64,000 nucleotides of DNA from Xylanibacter muris (GTDB lineage: Bacteria > Bacteroidota > Bacteroidia > Bacteroidales > Bacteroidaceae), in assembly GCF_013166605.1 (NCBI RefSeq), contig NZ_JABKKF010000004.1, positions 62,001-126,000 on the forward strand. The letters are read 5' to 3'. The notes under the pieces are model-generated. The model was not told where the DNA came from and did no database searches. It was given only the letters and a program-made list of their open reading frames with translations. How positions within the stretch are numbered: position 1 is the stretch's first letter; every line of letters starts with the position of its first letter. Below, piece after piece: positions 1-8,446 of this stretch. Position numbers and translations under genes: made by a program.

Positions 1-423
1 GTATGGATTTACCGTCATGGCATTAGCTTCAGTGGATGTAGAGACTTCGCCAAGAGAGAAATAACGCAACGAACCGGAAACGGCACTGTAGTCGCCTATT
101 CGGTAGTATCCGGCAACATAGGCGAGGTCGATGTCGTCCACCAACTGCCTTAGCCACGGAGTGTAGTTCAAAGCCACACCGGCACGGCTTATACAAAACG
201 GGTATTTTGCCGGGTTCCAATATTGTGAATTCACATCCGGATCTGTGGCTACACCGACATCACCCATACCGGCCGAACGTGCATCAGGGGCAATAGTCTG
301 CGAGATGACCGCATGCTCCACCGGATTGAACTCGGTAAGCTTGTCATCCTGTCCATACATGGCAACAGTAAGGCTCAGGCACAAAGCAACGGCAGAGAGC
401 CTTTTATAAAAGAATTTATTCAT
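1..423 (-). CDS. porV: Type IX secretion outer membrane protein PorV (LptO), 3' end outside the window
   Basis: Outer-membrane beta-barrel protein of the type IX secretion system. In the family, PorV shuttles cargo from the translocon to the attachment complex that contains PorU. The minus-strand frame from ATG at 423 is open to the window edge and gives about 141 residues. Residues 1-24 look like a signal peptide (MNKFFYKRLSAVALCLSLTV, then AMYGQ). The mature start carries the family pattern with APDARSAGMGDVGVAT and NPAKYPF, typical of the PorV/UPF0164 barrel N-terminus. It lies 54 bases after the porU stop codon in the same direction, the porU-porV order known from Porphyromonas, so the two are probably co-transcribed. 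The C-terminal part is missing only because the window ends. Confidence 0.88.
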   Translation of the reverse strand, partial: MNKFFYKRLSAVALCLSLTVAMYGQDDKLTEFNPVEHAVISQTIAPDARSAGMGDVGVATDPDVNSQYWNPAKYPFCISRAGVALNYTPWLRQLVDDIDLAYVAGYYRIGDYSAVSGSLRYFSLGEVSTSTEANAMTVNPY

Positions 424-477
424 CTGCTTTATTTTGATTTTAAAAACGCAAGTTAAGTTTTAAACGCGAAACATGCG

Positions 478-3400
478 TCATTTATTGCTTAAGACTATCA
501 ATTTCTTGGCCTTCGACGTATAAGATCCGTCACCGTTTTCTATTGTGGCACGATACAGGTATACGCCTGTGCCAACACGACGGCCTCCGCCAACGGTCAG
601 ATTCCAGTCAACGGTTATGGTATTCATATCAGGAACGACAGAGTCGGAATGCTTCCAGACAGGACGCCCAGACATGTCAAACACCTCAACAGTGACAGCC
701 ACCTCCTCACCGATACGGTCCTGAACTATCATAAACGATGTATGCGTCGTTGCAGGATTATTCGTACACTCGACATTCATTATAGTAGCCTCGGCCTTTG
801 ACGACACATTGAAGTCAAGCTCCACCGAAGACGAATTGTTGAGCACGTCCCATGCACGGAAAAGCAACCTGTGGGGACCGTCGGACAACTGTGGCAGACG
901 GAAACCTACATTTCCTGATGTATAACTGCCGAAGTCAAAAGTGAAATAATCATTCAACACGAAGGTAGAGGCCATCTTTCCGTCTATCACCAACAGCATG
1001 TCATGACCGATGCTGCCGCCCGAAGCATTAATTCCGTCCTCATCGCTTACCTCCGCCATGAAATACGGTGTGGAATTCACTACGTCTCCGTTGCAGAATG
1101 CCGAGGAATTGAGATAGCAGTATATCGACGGGCCTATAGAATCATTGCCTATATCACCCGTACCGTTAAGAACAAAACTGTTGTCCACACCGTTTGCTGT
1201 CCTTGTCTTGTCCGCATTCACGGCATAAATGCTTATCTGTCCGGTTCCGTCACTATATGTTATATCCTTTGGCACAATGAACTCAAACCTGAAATCACCG
1301 CCACGTATGCTGTCGGTTCCGCTGAATACAATGTTCTGACGGTCATAGTAGGAAAACGGCACAGAGGAGCTCTCACTCTCACCCGCATCGTTATGCTTGC
1401 ATCTTATCAGTTGCCGCACACCTTTTACCTGTGCCGTCACAAGCCCGCTGAATTCGCTGTCCTTCACACCTCCGTCAAGAACGCGCCCAGACACAGCCAC
1501 CTTCGTACCGGCCTTGAGAAGTATTTCCCTGCCACTGTCGGTGGCTATTCCGTTGATGGTATCGACAACCGCCTTCATCGTGGGGGCGGCCAGAACCAAC
1601 GCCGGGTCACCAAGAAGTGTGAACTGCAACTTGTTGGCTGTCTTATCTCTCTTAAGTGTATCCAACGGATCTTTCGGAGCATACGAACTTACAAGTGAAT
1701 CCTTTGCAAGACGTACTGCCTCACCGATGGAAATAGGCTTGCCGTTCCTTTTTGAAAACACGTTCTTCATGAACTCATAGTTCATCTTCTCATTCTCGGA
1801 AGCATATACCGTGCGGGTAGTCCCAAAAAACGCCACAGCTCCGCCGGAAGGATTAAGAACCGCCGCCTCTCCTATATTTTCTGTCTGTCCGTCAAACGGT
1901 AGGATGTCGCATGCCGCTGTCACCCACAAAGGCAAACGTTTGGTCTTGATGTCTCTGAAATCAGCCAGTTTAAGAACCATCTCATGAGATATGGCATACT
2001 CGACACCATGACCGGTATAATTCATAACAAGAGCACCGTTGCTCATATATTGCCGGGCAAGCTTGGTCACCTCCGGATACGTCTTGCCGGTAGACGACGA
2101 CTCACGTGTATAAGCGTCCCACATTATGCGCTTGATATCAAGTGAGGGATACTTCTTTTCTATCATCTGAGCTATGCCTTCAGCCTGTTTCATGTGAGTA
2201 TTGTAGTTTCCGTCATCGGCCATGAACACCACAGTATTCTGCCATGCTCCGGCATCAGCATTACTCATATATGCCTCCACCTTATCCACCATTATCCTTG
2301 CCTCATCCGGCGTTCTAACAGGAAAACGTCCGACAGCGATGTCCGGCTGACCGAAGAAACGGTTCAAGCCTCCGGTAGTATTCTCGATACGCTCACCGTC
2401 ATCAAGCAGACAAAAGAAATCGTCCGACACATAACAGTCTGTGGCACTGAAAGAGTTCTCACTCTCAAAACAAGGCAGGAAATCGTCCGGAGAATAACCT
2501 TTCCATGCCGGTGAGAGCATCCTGTTGTCCCATGCTCCGTCGCCAAACATCACAAGATATTTAGGCATTTCCTCTTCTGTAGAAGCACGGTCGTAAAGCA
2601 TCTTCATGTAACGCCGTATGGCGGTGGCGTCAGGTGTCCCGCTGGAAAACTCATTATACAGTTCATCCAAAGGTACTATCCTCACCTTCATATTGTCATG
2701 CTTCTCATGCAATGCCTTAAGACGTTCCGCCTGCGGCATGAGCTTTTGGGTGGTAGGCACAACAATCACCATATCTACGCTCGTATCAGCATGATGATTC
2801 TGGTTTGTTATGACATAGACATAAGACGGAGACGGGAAAGTGCCGTTCTCCAAATCAGGAAGCGGTGCAGACTCCGATGAATGCAATGTAATATAGTCAA
2901 GACGCATGTTGCTTCCATTGACCTGTGTTACGGTCACCTTATTGGATGCCTGCAAATTCTTGACCACAAAAAGACCGGTAGCCACTTCAGCCCTGTCGTA
3001 TTTCGTATTCGGTGGATTTGCGATACGTATTGTTCCTACCACGCTGTCGTTAATGCTTACCTCAGCCTCTGAACGCAAGTCAGAAGTAAGAACAACCCTC
3101 AGCCTGCCGGGACCGGAGGCTGCCGCAGGAACAGTGTAATCATTAGGAACACCAATCTTATACAACCGTGAGTCATACAGATTTCTTCCTCCTGCAAACC
3201 ATGCGTAATTATCCACCTCATACAAGGTGTTATGATTCTCGGATGCATATTTCAACTCTGTCAGGAAATCATCTTTATCTACTGTCAGAGGCCCTGCATC
3301 ATCCGATGTAAGAAAATAATATCCGTTATTTGAATAAGGATTCCTCACCCTGTTGTTACTGCTGTCCCAAGATACTGGCCCCCTGGCATAAAAAAGATAT

Positions 3401-4137
3401 TTCCCACCGACAATACATACAGGAACTTCAGGCAGGTCCTTTACCGAACGCATATAGGCATCCGTAAGAACTTCCGGCTGCAAGGCACCTCCGTATCCGT
3501 ATATCTTCACCTTTGACAAATCCTTGAAACCTGCCCGGCGTATCAATTCATCGGTAATCTGATATACACCGGAAGCAGGTACGCTTATTTTCACCCAACG
3601 CCCTGAACGCAATACTGATTCTGACGGATAACGCTCGGTGACAGACGCCTTTCCTTTAAAGCCTGCTCCAGACACACGTACACTGTTTTTAGAACATTGT
3701 CCGTTTCCAGAAAAATTACCATCTCCTGGAAAAACGTCACTTATATGGCGTGCCTTCACCGAAAGCTTAAAACTCACAAGTTTCTGATACTTGCCTTCAC
3801 GGAAAACAAGAGGTACAAAAGAAACACACAACGACCCTACTTTCCTGGCAACAGCCATATCGGAATACACCACAGGCATCTCAGGAAGCGAATCTCGTGT
3901 TATATTCTTATATCTTCTGATATCGGTATCGCTCATATCGATAAACTCCGGATAGTCTATCGATACGCTATAAACAGAATCTGCATAGTCGACACCGACC
4001 CTATGCATATATGTAAAATATGGCAAATCACCATCTATCCTGACCTGCTGCGCGGTCAGGTTGAAAAAACCTTGGGCTGATGAGTTCACGGCAACGGAAA
4101 GCGCCATGATTAAAGTCAGGATAAATCTTATGCTCAT
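478..4137 (-). CDS. porU: Type IX secretion C-terminal signal peptidase PorU (gingipain-like, C25)
   Basis: Surface sortase-like protease of the type IX system. In the family it removes the C-terminal sorting domain of cargo proteins and attaches them to A-LPS. The protein has 1219 residues with a signal peptide (about 1-21, ending in SSAQG). The caspase-like C25 domain lies in the middle. Its catalytic pair is visible as His710 in NYTGHG and Cys743 in VTAACD. The C-terminus ends in a beta-rich tail (GTGVYLYRATI then SKAKKLIVL) resembling a type IX sorting domain, which PorU proteins are known to keep. The ATG overlaps the stop codon of the upstream FAH-family gene (ATGA), and porV follows, so all three are likely one transcript. 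Confidence 0.93.
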   Translation of the reverse strand: MSIRFILTLIMALSVAVNSSAQGFFNLTAQQVRIDGDLPYFTYMHRVGVDYADSVYSVSIDYPEFIDMSDTDIRRYKNITRDSLPEMPVVYSDMAVARKVGSLCVSFVPLVFREGKYQKLVSFKLSVKARHISDVFPGDGNFSGNGQCSKNSVRVSGAGFKGKASVTERYPSESVLRSGRWVKISVPASGVYQITDELIRRAGFKDLSKVKIYGYGGALQPEVLTDAYMRSVKDLPEVPVCIVGGKYLFYARGPVSWDSSNNRVRNPYSNNGYYFLTSDDAGPLTVDKDDFLTELKYASENHNTLYEVDNYAWFAGGRNLYDSRLYKIGVPNDYTVPAAASGPGRLRVVLTSDLRSEAEVSINDSVVGTIRIANPPNTKYDRAEVATGLFVVKNLQASNKVTVTQVNGSNMRLDYITLHSSESAPLPDLENGTFPSPSYVYVITNQNHHADTSVDMVIVVPTTQKLMPQAERLKALHEKHDNMKVRIVPLDELYNEFSSGTPDATAIRRYMKMLYDRASTEEEMPKYLVMFGDGAWDNRMLSPAWKGYSPDDFLPCFESENSFSATDCYVSDDFFCLLDDGERIENTTGGLNRFFGQPDIAVGRFPVRTPDEARIMVDKVEAYMSNADAGAWQNTVVFMADDGNYNTHMKQAEGIAQMIEKKYPSLDIKRIMWDAYTRESSSTGKTYPEVTKLARQYMSNGALVMNYTGHGVEYAISHEMVLKLADFRDIKTKRLPLWVTAACDILPFDGQTENIGEAAVLNPSGGAVAFFGTTRTVYASENEKMNYEFMKNVFSKRNGKPISIGEAVRLAKDSLVSSYAPKDPLDTLKRDKTANKLQFTLLGDPALVLAAPTMKAVVDTINGIATDSGREILLKAGTKVAVSGRVLDGGVKDSEFSGLVTAQVKGVRQLIRCKHNDAGESESSSVPFSYYDRQNIVFSGTDSIRGGDFRFEFIVPKDITYSDGTGQISIYAVNADKTRTANGVDNSFVLNGTGDIGNDSIGPSIYCYLNSSAFCNGDVVNSTPYFMAEVSDEDGINASGGSIGHDMLLVIDGKMASTFVLNDYFTFDFGSYTSGNVGFRLPQLSDGPHRLLFRAWDVLNNSSSVELDFNVSSKAEATIMNVECTNNPATTHTSFMIVQDRIGEEVAVTVEVFDMSGRPVWKHSDSVVPDMNTITVDWNLTVGGGRRVGTGVYLYRATIENGDGSYTSKAKKLIVLSNK

Positions 4138-4751
4138 TTACAATTAAACTCTAATACTTTACGGTCTTCAAGAAAACCGGTAATATGGTCATCAATATGC
4201 ACCGGACCGACTCCTGCCGGAGTACCGGTATAAATAATATCACCGGTTTTAAGGGTGAAAAAACGACTTATATATGAAACTAAATAGTCCACCTTGAAAA
4301 GCATATCACTCGTACATCCCTCCTGAACAGTGCTGCCGTTTATGTCAAGGCGGAAATGGATAGCCTGAATATCACGGAACTTTTCCACGCCAACCCACTC
4401 TCCTATGGCTGCAGAACCGTCAAACCCTTTTGAAAGTTCCCAGGGCTGTCCGGCAGCCCTCAGTTTCCTCTGAATATCGCGTGCCGTAAAATCCACTCCG
4501 ACCGTCACCGCATCATAATATCTGTGGGCAAAACGTTCCGGTATGCTCTTTCCCAAACGGCATATACGCACAACCAGTTCCGTCTCATAATCTACCTGTT
4601 TACTCCAGTCTGGAATAAAAAAAGGCTTATGGTCCTTGAGCAGCGCCGAGTCTGCTTTAGTGAAGACAACAGGCTCCTCTGTCTTATATAACGTTCCGTC
4701 AAGCTCTTTATTGTGCAAGAGATAGTTCATTCCTATTGCAAAAATCTTCAT
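4134..4751 (-). CDS. Fumarylacetoacetate hydrolase family protein
   Basis: A FAH-fold hydrolase or isomerase of about 205 residues. The family includes 2-hydroxyhepta-2,4-diene-1,7-dioate isomerase, acylpyruvases and oxaloacetate decarboxylases, and the sequence does not fix the substrate. Family signatures seen are KIFAIGMNY at the start, a metal-binding acidic pair in the YETELVV segment, KGFDGSAAIGEW, and the closing motif GDIIYTGTPAGVGPV. I chose ATG 4751 because the longer start at 4784 would lie inside the terminator of tsf and adds an unlike N-terminus. Its TGA overlaps the ATG of porU, which implies translational coupling. A role in type IX secretion is not known for this family, so the link may be only positional. 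Confidence 0.85.
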   Translation of the reverse strand: MKIFAIGMNYLLHNKELDGTLYKTEEPVVFTKADSALLKDHKPFFIPDWSKQVDYETELVVRICRLGKSIPERFAHRYYDAVTVGVDFTARDIQRKLRAAGQPWELSKGFDGSAAIGEWVGVEKFRDIQAIHFRLDINGSTVQEGCTSDMLFKVDYLVSYISRFFTLKTGDIIYTGTPAGVGPVHIDDHITGFLEDRKVLEFNCK

Positions 4752-4772
4752 CTGTATGATATTTGGATAGAC

Positions 4773-4813
4773 AAAAAGAGTCAAGAAGCAGGAATATCCG
4801 ACTACTTGACTCT
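4773..4813 (-). terminator. Intrinsic terminator after tsf
   Basis: Read on the minus strand, AGAGTCAAG pairs with CTTGACTCT around a loop of about 19 bases and is followed by a short T run. It closes the rplM-rpsI-rpsB-tsf operon before the FAH-porU-porV genes. Confidence 0.75.
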
Positions 4814-4890
4814 ATAAACAATCATTAATAAAACCGAAAGACTTATCGTCTCTGCCTTATCAATATTAATACTTTATTTCCGTAAAATAA

Positions 4891-5883
4891 TTACTCGGCA
4901 CGAAGTGTGAAACGCTTGAATGCAACAACTGTAAGGTCCTTGTCGGCAGCCTTAAGATAATCTGTTACAGTCTGCTTGCTGTCCTGAATGAACTCCTGAT
5001 TGAGAAGACAAGACTCCTTGAAGAATTTTGCCATACGACCCTTAGCGATGTTCTGTATCATCTGCTCAGGCAGATTGGCTGCTTTCTGCTCGGCTGTGGT
5101 CTTCTTCAACTCACGGATTTCCTCAGCCTGGGCTTCTGTTATAGAGCCTTTCATCACACCCTCGTTGAGGTGCTCCTCATTCTCTGCTATATAAAGGTTG
5201 AAACCGGCTTTCTTTAAAGCTGCCTCAACAGCCTTCTGTACCTGCTCCTCCTTAGTCTTCTCAATGGCAACCTTCAGCTCATTGTCCTTCACTTCCTGAG
5301 GAACCGAAGCTTCATCAAGAGCAACAGGATTCATAGCAGCAACCTGCATGGCGATGGCATGTGCCTGCTCTTCTGCCGGTTTGCTTGTCTGTACCATTGT
5401 GCAAAGTAAGTGGTTGTTCATGTGGTCGTATACAGAAACGTTCTCACCCTCAATGAAACTGTAGCCGTCAAGTTCCATTTTCTCACCGGTGATACCGGAA
5501 CGTGCCACAACAGCATCCTGCACCTTTGTGCCGTCAGCGAGTGTCAGTTCCTTTACCTCATCGATAGTCTTAGCCTTTGCGGCAACAGCAGCGTTGAGAA
5601 TATCCTCTGTGAGTTTTATATAATCAGCACCGTTGGCAACAAAGTCTGTCTCGCACTTCAAGGCGATGATAGCGGCAAAACCGTTCTCTGCCTTTACAAG
5701 CACACAACCGTTTGAAGTTTCACGGTCACTGCGCTTCGCTGCGATAGCCTGACCCTTCTCACGGATAATATCCATTGCCTTGTCGAAATCACCTTCAGCG
5801 TCGGTGAGTGCCTTTTTACAGTCGGAAAGACCGGCACCGCTCATTTTGCGAAGTTTCTGGATGTCTGCTATTGATATAGCCAT
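4891..5883 (-). CDS. tsf: Translation elongation factor Ts
   Basis: Guanine-nucleotide exchange factor that recharges EF-Tu with GTP in the cytoplasm. It has 330 residues, longer than the E. coli protein (about 283) but usual for Bacteroidales. The N-terminal UBA-like domain is clear: ISIADIQKLRKMSGAGLSDC and the KKAL segment that follows. The EF-Tu contact motif of the core is seen as IALKCETDFVA. The C-terminal part (about 270-330) contains the dimerisation region, with SCLLNQEF typical of the family. It is the last gene of the ribosomal operon, 56 bases after rpsB, and ends at a clear hairpin terminator. Confidence 0.97.
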   Translation of the reverse strand: MAISIADIQKLRKMSGAGLSDCKKALTDAEGDFDKAMDIIREKGQAIAAKRSDRETSNGCVLVKAENGFAAIIALKCETDFVANGADYIKLTEDILNAAVAAKAKTIDEVKELTLADGTKVQDAVVARSGITGEKMELDGYSFIEGENVSVYDHMNNHLLCTMVQTSKPAEEQAHAIAMQVAAMNPVALDEASVPQEVKDNELKVAIEKTKEEQVQKAVEAALKKAGFNLYIAENEEHLNEGVMKGSITEAQAEEIRELKKTTAEQKAANLPEQMIQNIAKGRMAKFFKESCLLNQEFIQDSKQTVTDYLKAADKDLTVVAFKRFTLRAE

Positions 5884-5939
5884 AATTGTATTTTTATTTT
5901 TTTGGTTCGTGAAAATAAATACTTTTGTAAGATGCCGGA

Positions 5940-6785
5940 TTAAGCCTCTGCCGGAGTCTCTTCCTCAGCAACAGTCTCCTGTGCAGGCGTCTCAGAAGCC
6001 TTAGGAGCTTCCTTGCGGGCCTTACGCGCACCGCGCTTCTTGCCCTCTGCAGCCTCATCTGACTGTGCTTCCGCAGCTTTCTCGTCAGCCTTCTCAGCCT
6101 TACGTTCCTCAAGTCCCTCTGCAATAGCGGCGCAGCAAGCATTCAAGATTACCTCAACGCTATCCTTGGCATCATCGTTTGCAGGAATTACATAATCGAC
6201 ATTCTTAGGATTGGAGTTGGTATCAACAATAGCAAATACCGGTATGCCCAGACGGTTGGCTTCCTTAACCGCAATAGCTTCTTTACATACATCCACTACA
6301 AAGAGTGCAGAAGGCAGACGTGTAAGATCAGCTATAGAACCAAGGTTCTTCTCCAATTTAGCACGCTGGCGTGTAATCTGCAGCAACTCGCGCTTAGAAA
6401 GGTTTGAGTATGTGCCATCGGCCATAAGTCTGTCGATGTTCGCCATTTTCTTTATTGCCTTACGGATTGTAGGGAAGTTGGTGAGCATACCGCCCGGCCA
6501 ACGCTCGATAACGAAAGGCATGTTTACGCTTGAAGCCTTTTCGGCAACAACGTCCTTTGTCTGTTTTTTAGTAGCGACGAACAGAATCTTCTTTCCTGAT
6601 TTTGCAATCTGCTTAAGAGCCTCGGCTGTCTCGTCAATCTTCACTACTGTTTTGTGAAGGTCGATAATATGAATACCGTTACGTTCTGTATAGATGTACG
6701 GAGCCATTGCAGGGTTCCATTTACGGCGCAGGTGTCCGAAATGGCAACCAGCCTGCAGCAACATATCAAAATTTGTTCTTGACAT
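5940..6785 (-). CDS. rpsB: 30S ribosomal protein S2
   Basis: Small-subunit ribosomal protein that binds late in 30S assembly. It has 281 residues. The family core spans about 1-225 with GCHFGH near residue 13, RKWNPAMAPYIY, and FVVDVCKEAIAVKEANRLGIP. After that comes a tail of about 55 residues rich in Ala, Glu and Lys (for example KADEKAAEAQSDEAAEG) that is predicted to be disordered. Such tails occur in other Bacteroidetes S2 proteins. The gene sits between rpsI (134 bases upstream) and tsf, the common rpsB-tsf pairing. Confidence 0.97.
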   Translation of the reverse strand: MSRTNFDMLLQAGCHFGHLRRKWNPAMAPYIYTERNGIHIIDLHKTVVKIDETAEALKQIAKSGKKILFVATKKQTKDVVAEKASSVNMPFVIERWPGGMLTNFPTIRKAIKKMANIDRLMADGTYSNLSKRELLQITRQRAKLEKNLGSIADLTRLPSALFVVDVCKEAIAVKEANRLGIPVFAIVDTNSNPKNVDYVIPANDDAKDSVEVILNACCAAIAEGLEERKAEKADEKAAEAQSDEAAEGKKRGARKARKEAPKASETPAQETVAEEETPAEA

Positions 6786-6919
6786 TTTCTAATTACTTAA
6801 ATTGTTGTTTACTTTCTTTTTTATTCTTGTTAGAATCAGCCAACAGGTAATCAGCATAGATATATATAATGTGAGTCCTGAAGGTTTAGATGCTAAACAT
6901 TGTCCGGCTATCCTATGGA

Positions 6920-7306
6920 TTAACGCTTGCTGAACTGGAAACGACGACGTGCCTTCGGCTGACCCGGCTTCTTACGCTCAACAGCACGTGCATCACGTGT
7001 GAGGAAGCCCTGCTTCTTAAGGCTTTTCTTGTCCTCTTCATTGATTTTAACCAATGCACGGGCAATGGCCATACGCAGAGCCTGACTCTGACCTGTAAAA
7101 CCGCCACCGTCAAGATTTGCCTTTATATCATACTTCTCAACAGAATCGAGCAGCAACAACGGCTGCTTTACAACATACTGAAGTATTGCTGAAGGAAAAT
7201 ATTCCGTTATATCTTTCTTATTGATCGTAATCTTGCCTGTACCTTCGCTTACGTAAACACGTGCAACAGCACTCTTACGACGACCAATTGCATTAATAAC
7301 TTCCAT
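6920..7306 (-). CDS. rpsI: 30S ribosomal protein S9
   Basis: Small-subunit protein whose basic C-terminal tail reaches the decoding site. It has 128 residues. MEVINAIGRRKSAVARVYV opens the protein, GGGFTGQSQALRMAIARAL lies in the centre, and the usual end RRRFQFSKR is present. Two ATGs occur back to back (7309 and 7306); the second matches family starts. It begins 8 bases after the rplM stop codon, the near-universal rplM-rpsI pair. Confidence 0.97.
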   Translation of the reverse strand: MEVINAIGRRKSAVARVYVSEGTGKITINKKDITEYFPSAILQYVVKQPLLLLDSVEKYDIKANLDGGGFTGQSQALRMAIARALVKINEEDKKSLKKQGFLTRDARAVERKKPGQPKARRRFQFSKR

Positions 7307-7314
7307 CATCTTAT

Positions 7315-7776
7315 TTATTTATACTGGTTAATATCTATTGTCTTTGGTTTCTGAGCCTCATGTTTGTGCTCCGTTCCCTCATATACATAGAGGTTTGTCA
7401 ACAACTTACGGCCTAAAGGACCTTTTGGCAACATTCCCTTTACAGCGTGACGGATAATCTTGTCTACGCCGCCTTCACGCTTGCGAAGTTCCGCAGGAGT
7501 GTTGAAACGCTGACCGCCAGGATAACCAGTATAGCGGGTGTAAACCTTGTCTGTCTCCTTCTTGCCTGAGAAAACGACTTTTGCTGCATTGATAATGATT
7601 ACGTTGTCTCCACAATCCACATGAGGAGTGAAATTGGGTTTGTACTTTCCGCGGATAAGCTTAGCAACCTTAGAGCATAGACGACCTACAATCTGATCGC
7701 TGGCATCAATAACGACCCACTCTTTCTTTGCTGTTTCCTTGTTGGCGGAAATAGTCTTGTAACTTAAAGTGTTCAT
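7315..7776 (-). CDS. rplM: 50S ribosomal protein L13
   Basis: Large-subunit protein important early in 50S assembly. It has 153 residues with KEWVVIDASDQIVGRL, the central VIIINAAKVVFSGKK, the TRYTGYPGG segment and KGMLPKGPLGR, all family signatures. It is the first gene of the operon rplM-rpsI-rpsB-tsf. Two Bacteroidetes-type promoter boxes and a leader with possible hairpins lie upstream. Confidence 0.97.
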   Translation of the reverse strand: MNTLSYKTISANKETAKKEWVVIDASDQIVGRLCSKVAKLIRGKYKPNFTPHVDCGDNVIIINAAKVVFSGKKETDKVYTRYTGYPGGQRFNTPAELRKREGGVDKIIRHAVKGMLPKGPLGRKLLTNLYVYEGTEHKHEAQKPKTIDINQYK

Positions 7777-7973
7777 TTTAAATTTTAAATTTTACTACTA
7801 AAAAACATGTTTATTTCTTCATACAGCAAACATGCCAAAGACTCATCACCCAAGGCATCACTCACTGTTCGGACAATGATTCACTAACCGCCGCATCCGG
7901 CCAAAGATACAACTATTAACACAAAGTCCATGGGGTTCTAAGAATTCCCCGAAATAATCGGACTGCAAAATTA
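7777..7973 (-). promoter_or_regulatory. Promoter and leader region of the rplM operon
   Basis: Two minus-strand -7 boxes of the form TAnnTTTG are present: TATCTTTG at 7902-7909 and TAATTTTG at 7966-7973. The first would give an untranslated leader of about 120 bases. In that leader, ATGCC pairs with GGCAT and CATGTTT pairs with AAACATG just before the start codon. L13 genes often have autoregulatory leaders. That function is inferred here, not shown. Confidence 0.5.
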
Positions 7974-8064
7974 TTAATTTTCTCATTATTATAAAAGTCC
8001 TTAACACAGGTCTATTCGTTTTTTACGCTTATTTAACAATGAGAAATAAAAAAAGCTTTTTCCT

Positions 8065-8439
8065 TTATACATTTTTAATATGCAATTCCACGCCTGCACC
8101 TTTGCTGTCGGCTCCCATAGGAGGATTGTCTTTTGTAATGATGATATCTATTGAATTGACCTCAGGATAAACAGACAAAATCCGCCGGCTTATCCTTCCG
8201 GCCACATGCTCAACAAGTTTTGAGGGTATAGACATCTCGTCTTTTAAAATACAGAATAAATCCGCATAACTTATCGTATGCTCCAAATCATCGTCGACAG
8301 CTGCAACGGAAAAATCATACCCTATACGTAAATCAACGGTGAAGTCCGCCCCCACTCTACGTTCCTGAGGCATAACCCCATGGAAAGAGTGAAAACGGAC
8401 CCCACTTAAAAATATATAACTTGAACTTATTTCCATCAT
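8065..8439 (-). CDS. folB: Dihydroneopterin aldolase
   Basis: Converts 7,8-dihydroneopterin to 6-hydroxymethyl-7,8-dihydropterin in folate synthesis. The protein has about 124 residues, normal for the family. Motifs are FHGVMPQERRVGADFTVDL near the N-terminus, the HTISYADL segment, and LVEHVAGRI with the catalytic and pterin-binding residues. The longest frame uses GTG at 8454 inside nrdJ. ATG 8439 (or 8436) starts just after the nrdJ stop and leaves a more normal N-terminus. It is probably co-transcribed with nrdJ. The other folate genes, folK and folE, are elsewhere in the window. Confidence 0.92.
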   Translation of the reverse strand: MMEISSSYIFLSGVRFHSFHGVMPQERRVGADFTVDLRIGYDFSVAAVDDDLEHTISYADLFCILKDEMSIPSKLVEHVAGRISRRILSVYPEVNSIDIIITKDNPPMGADSKGAGVELHIKNV

Positions 8440-8446
8440 ATCACGA

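Noticed and set aside
1003..1698. Plus-strand frames of 100-230 residues opposite porU and other large genes
   Set aside because: They are antisense shadows of well-supported genes, rich in Cys, His and Arg, and have no family features.
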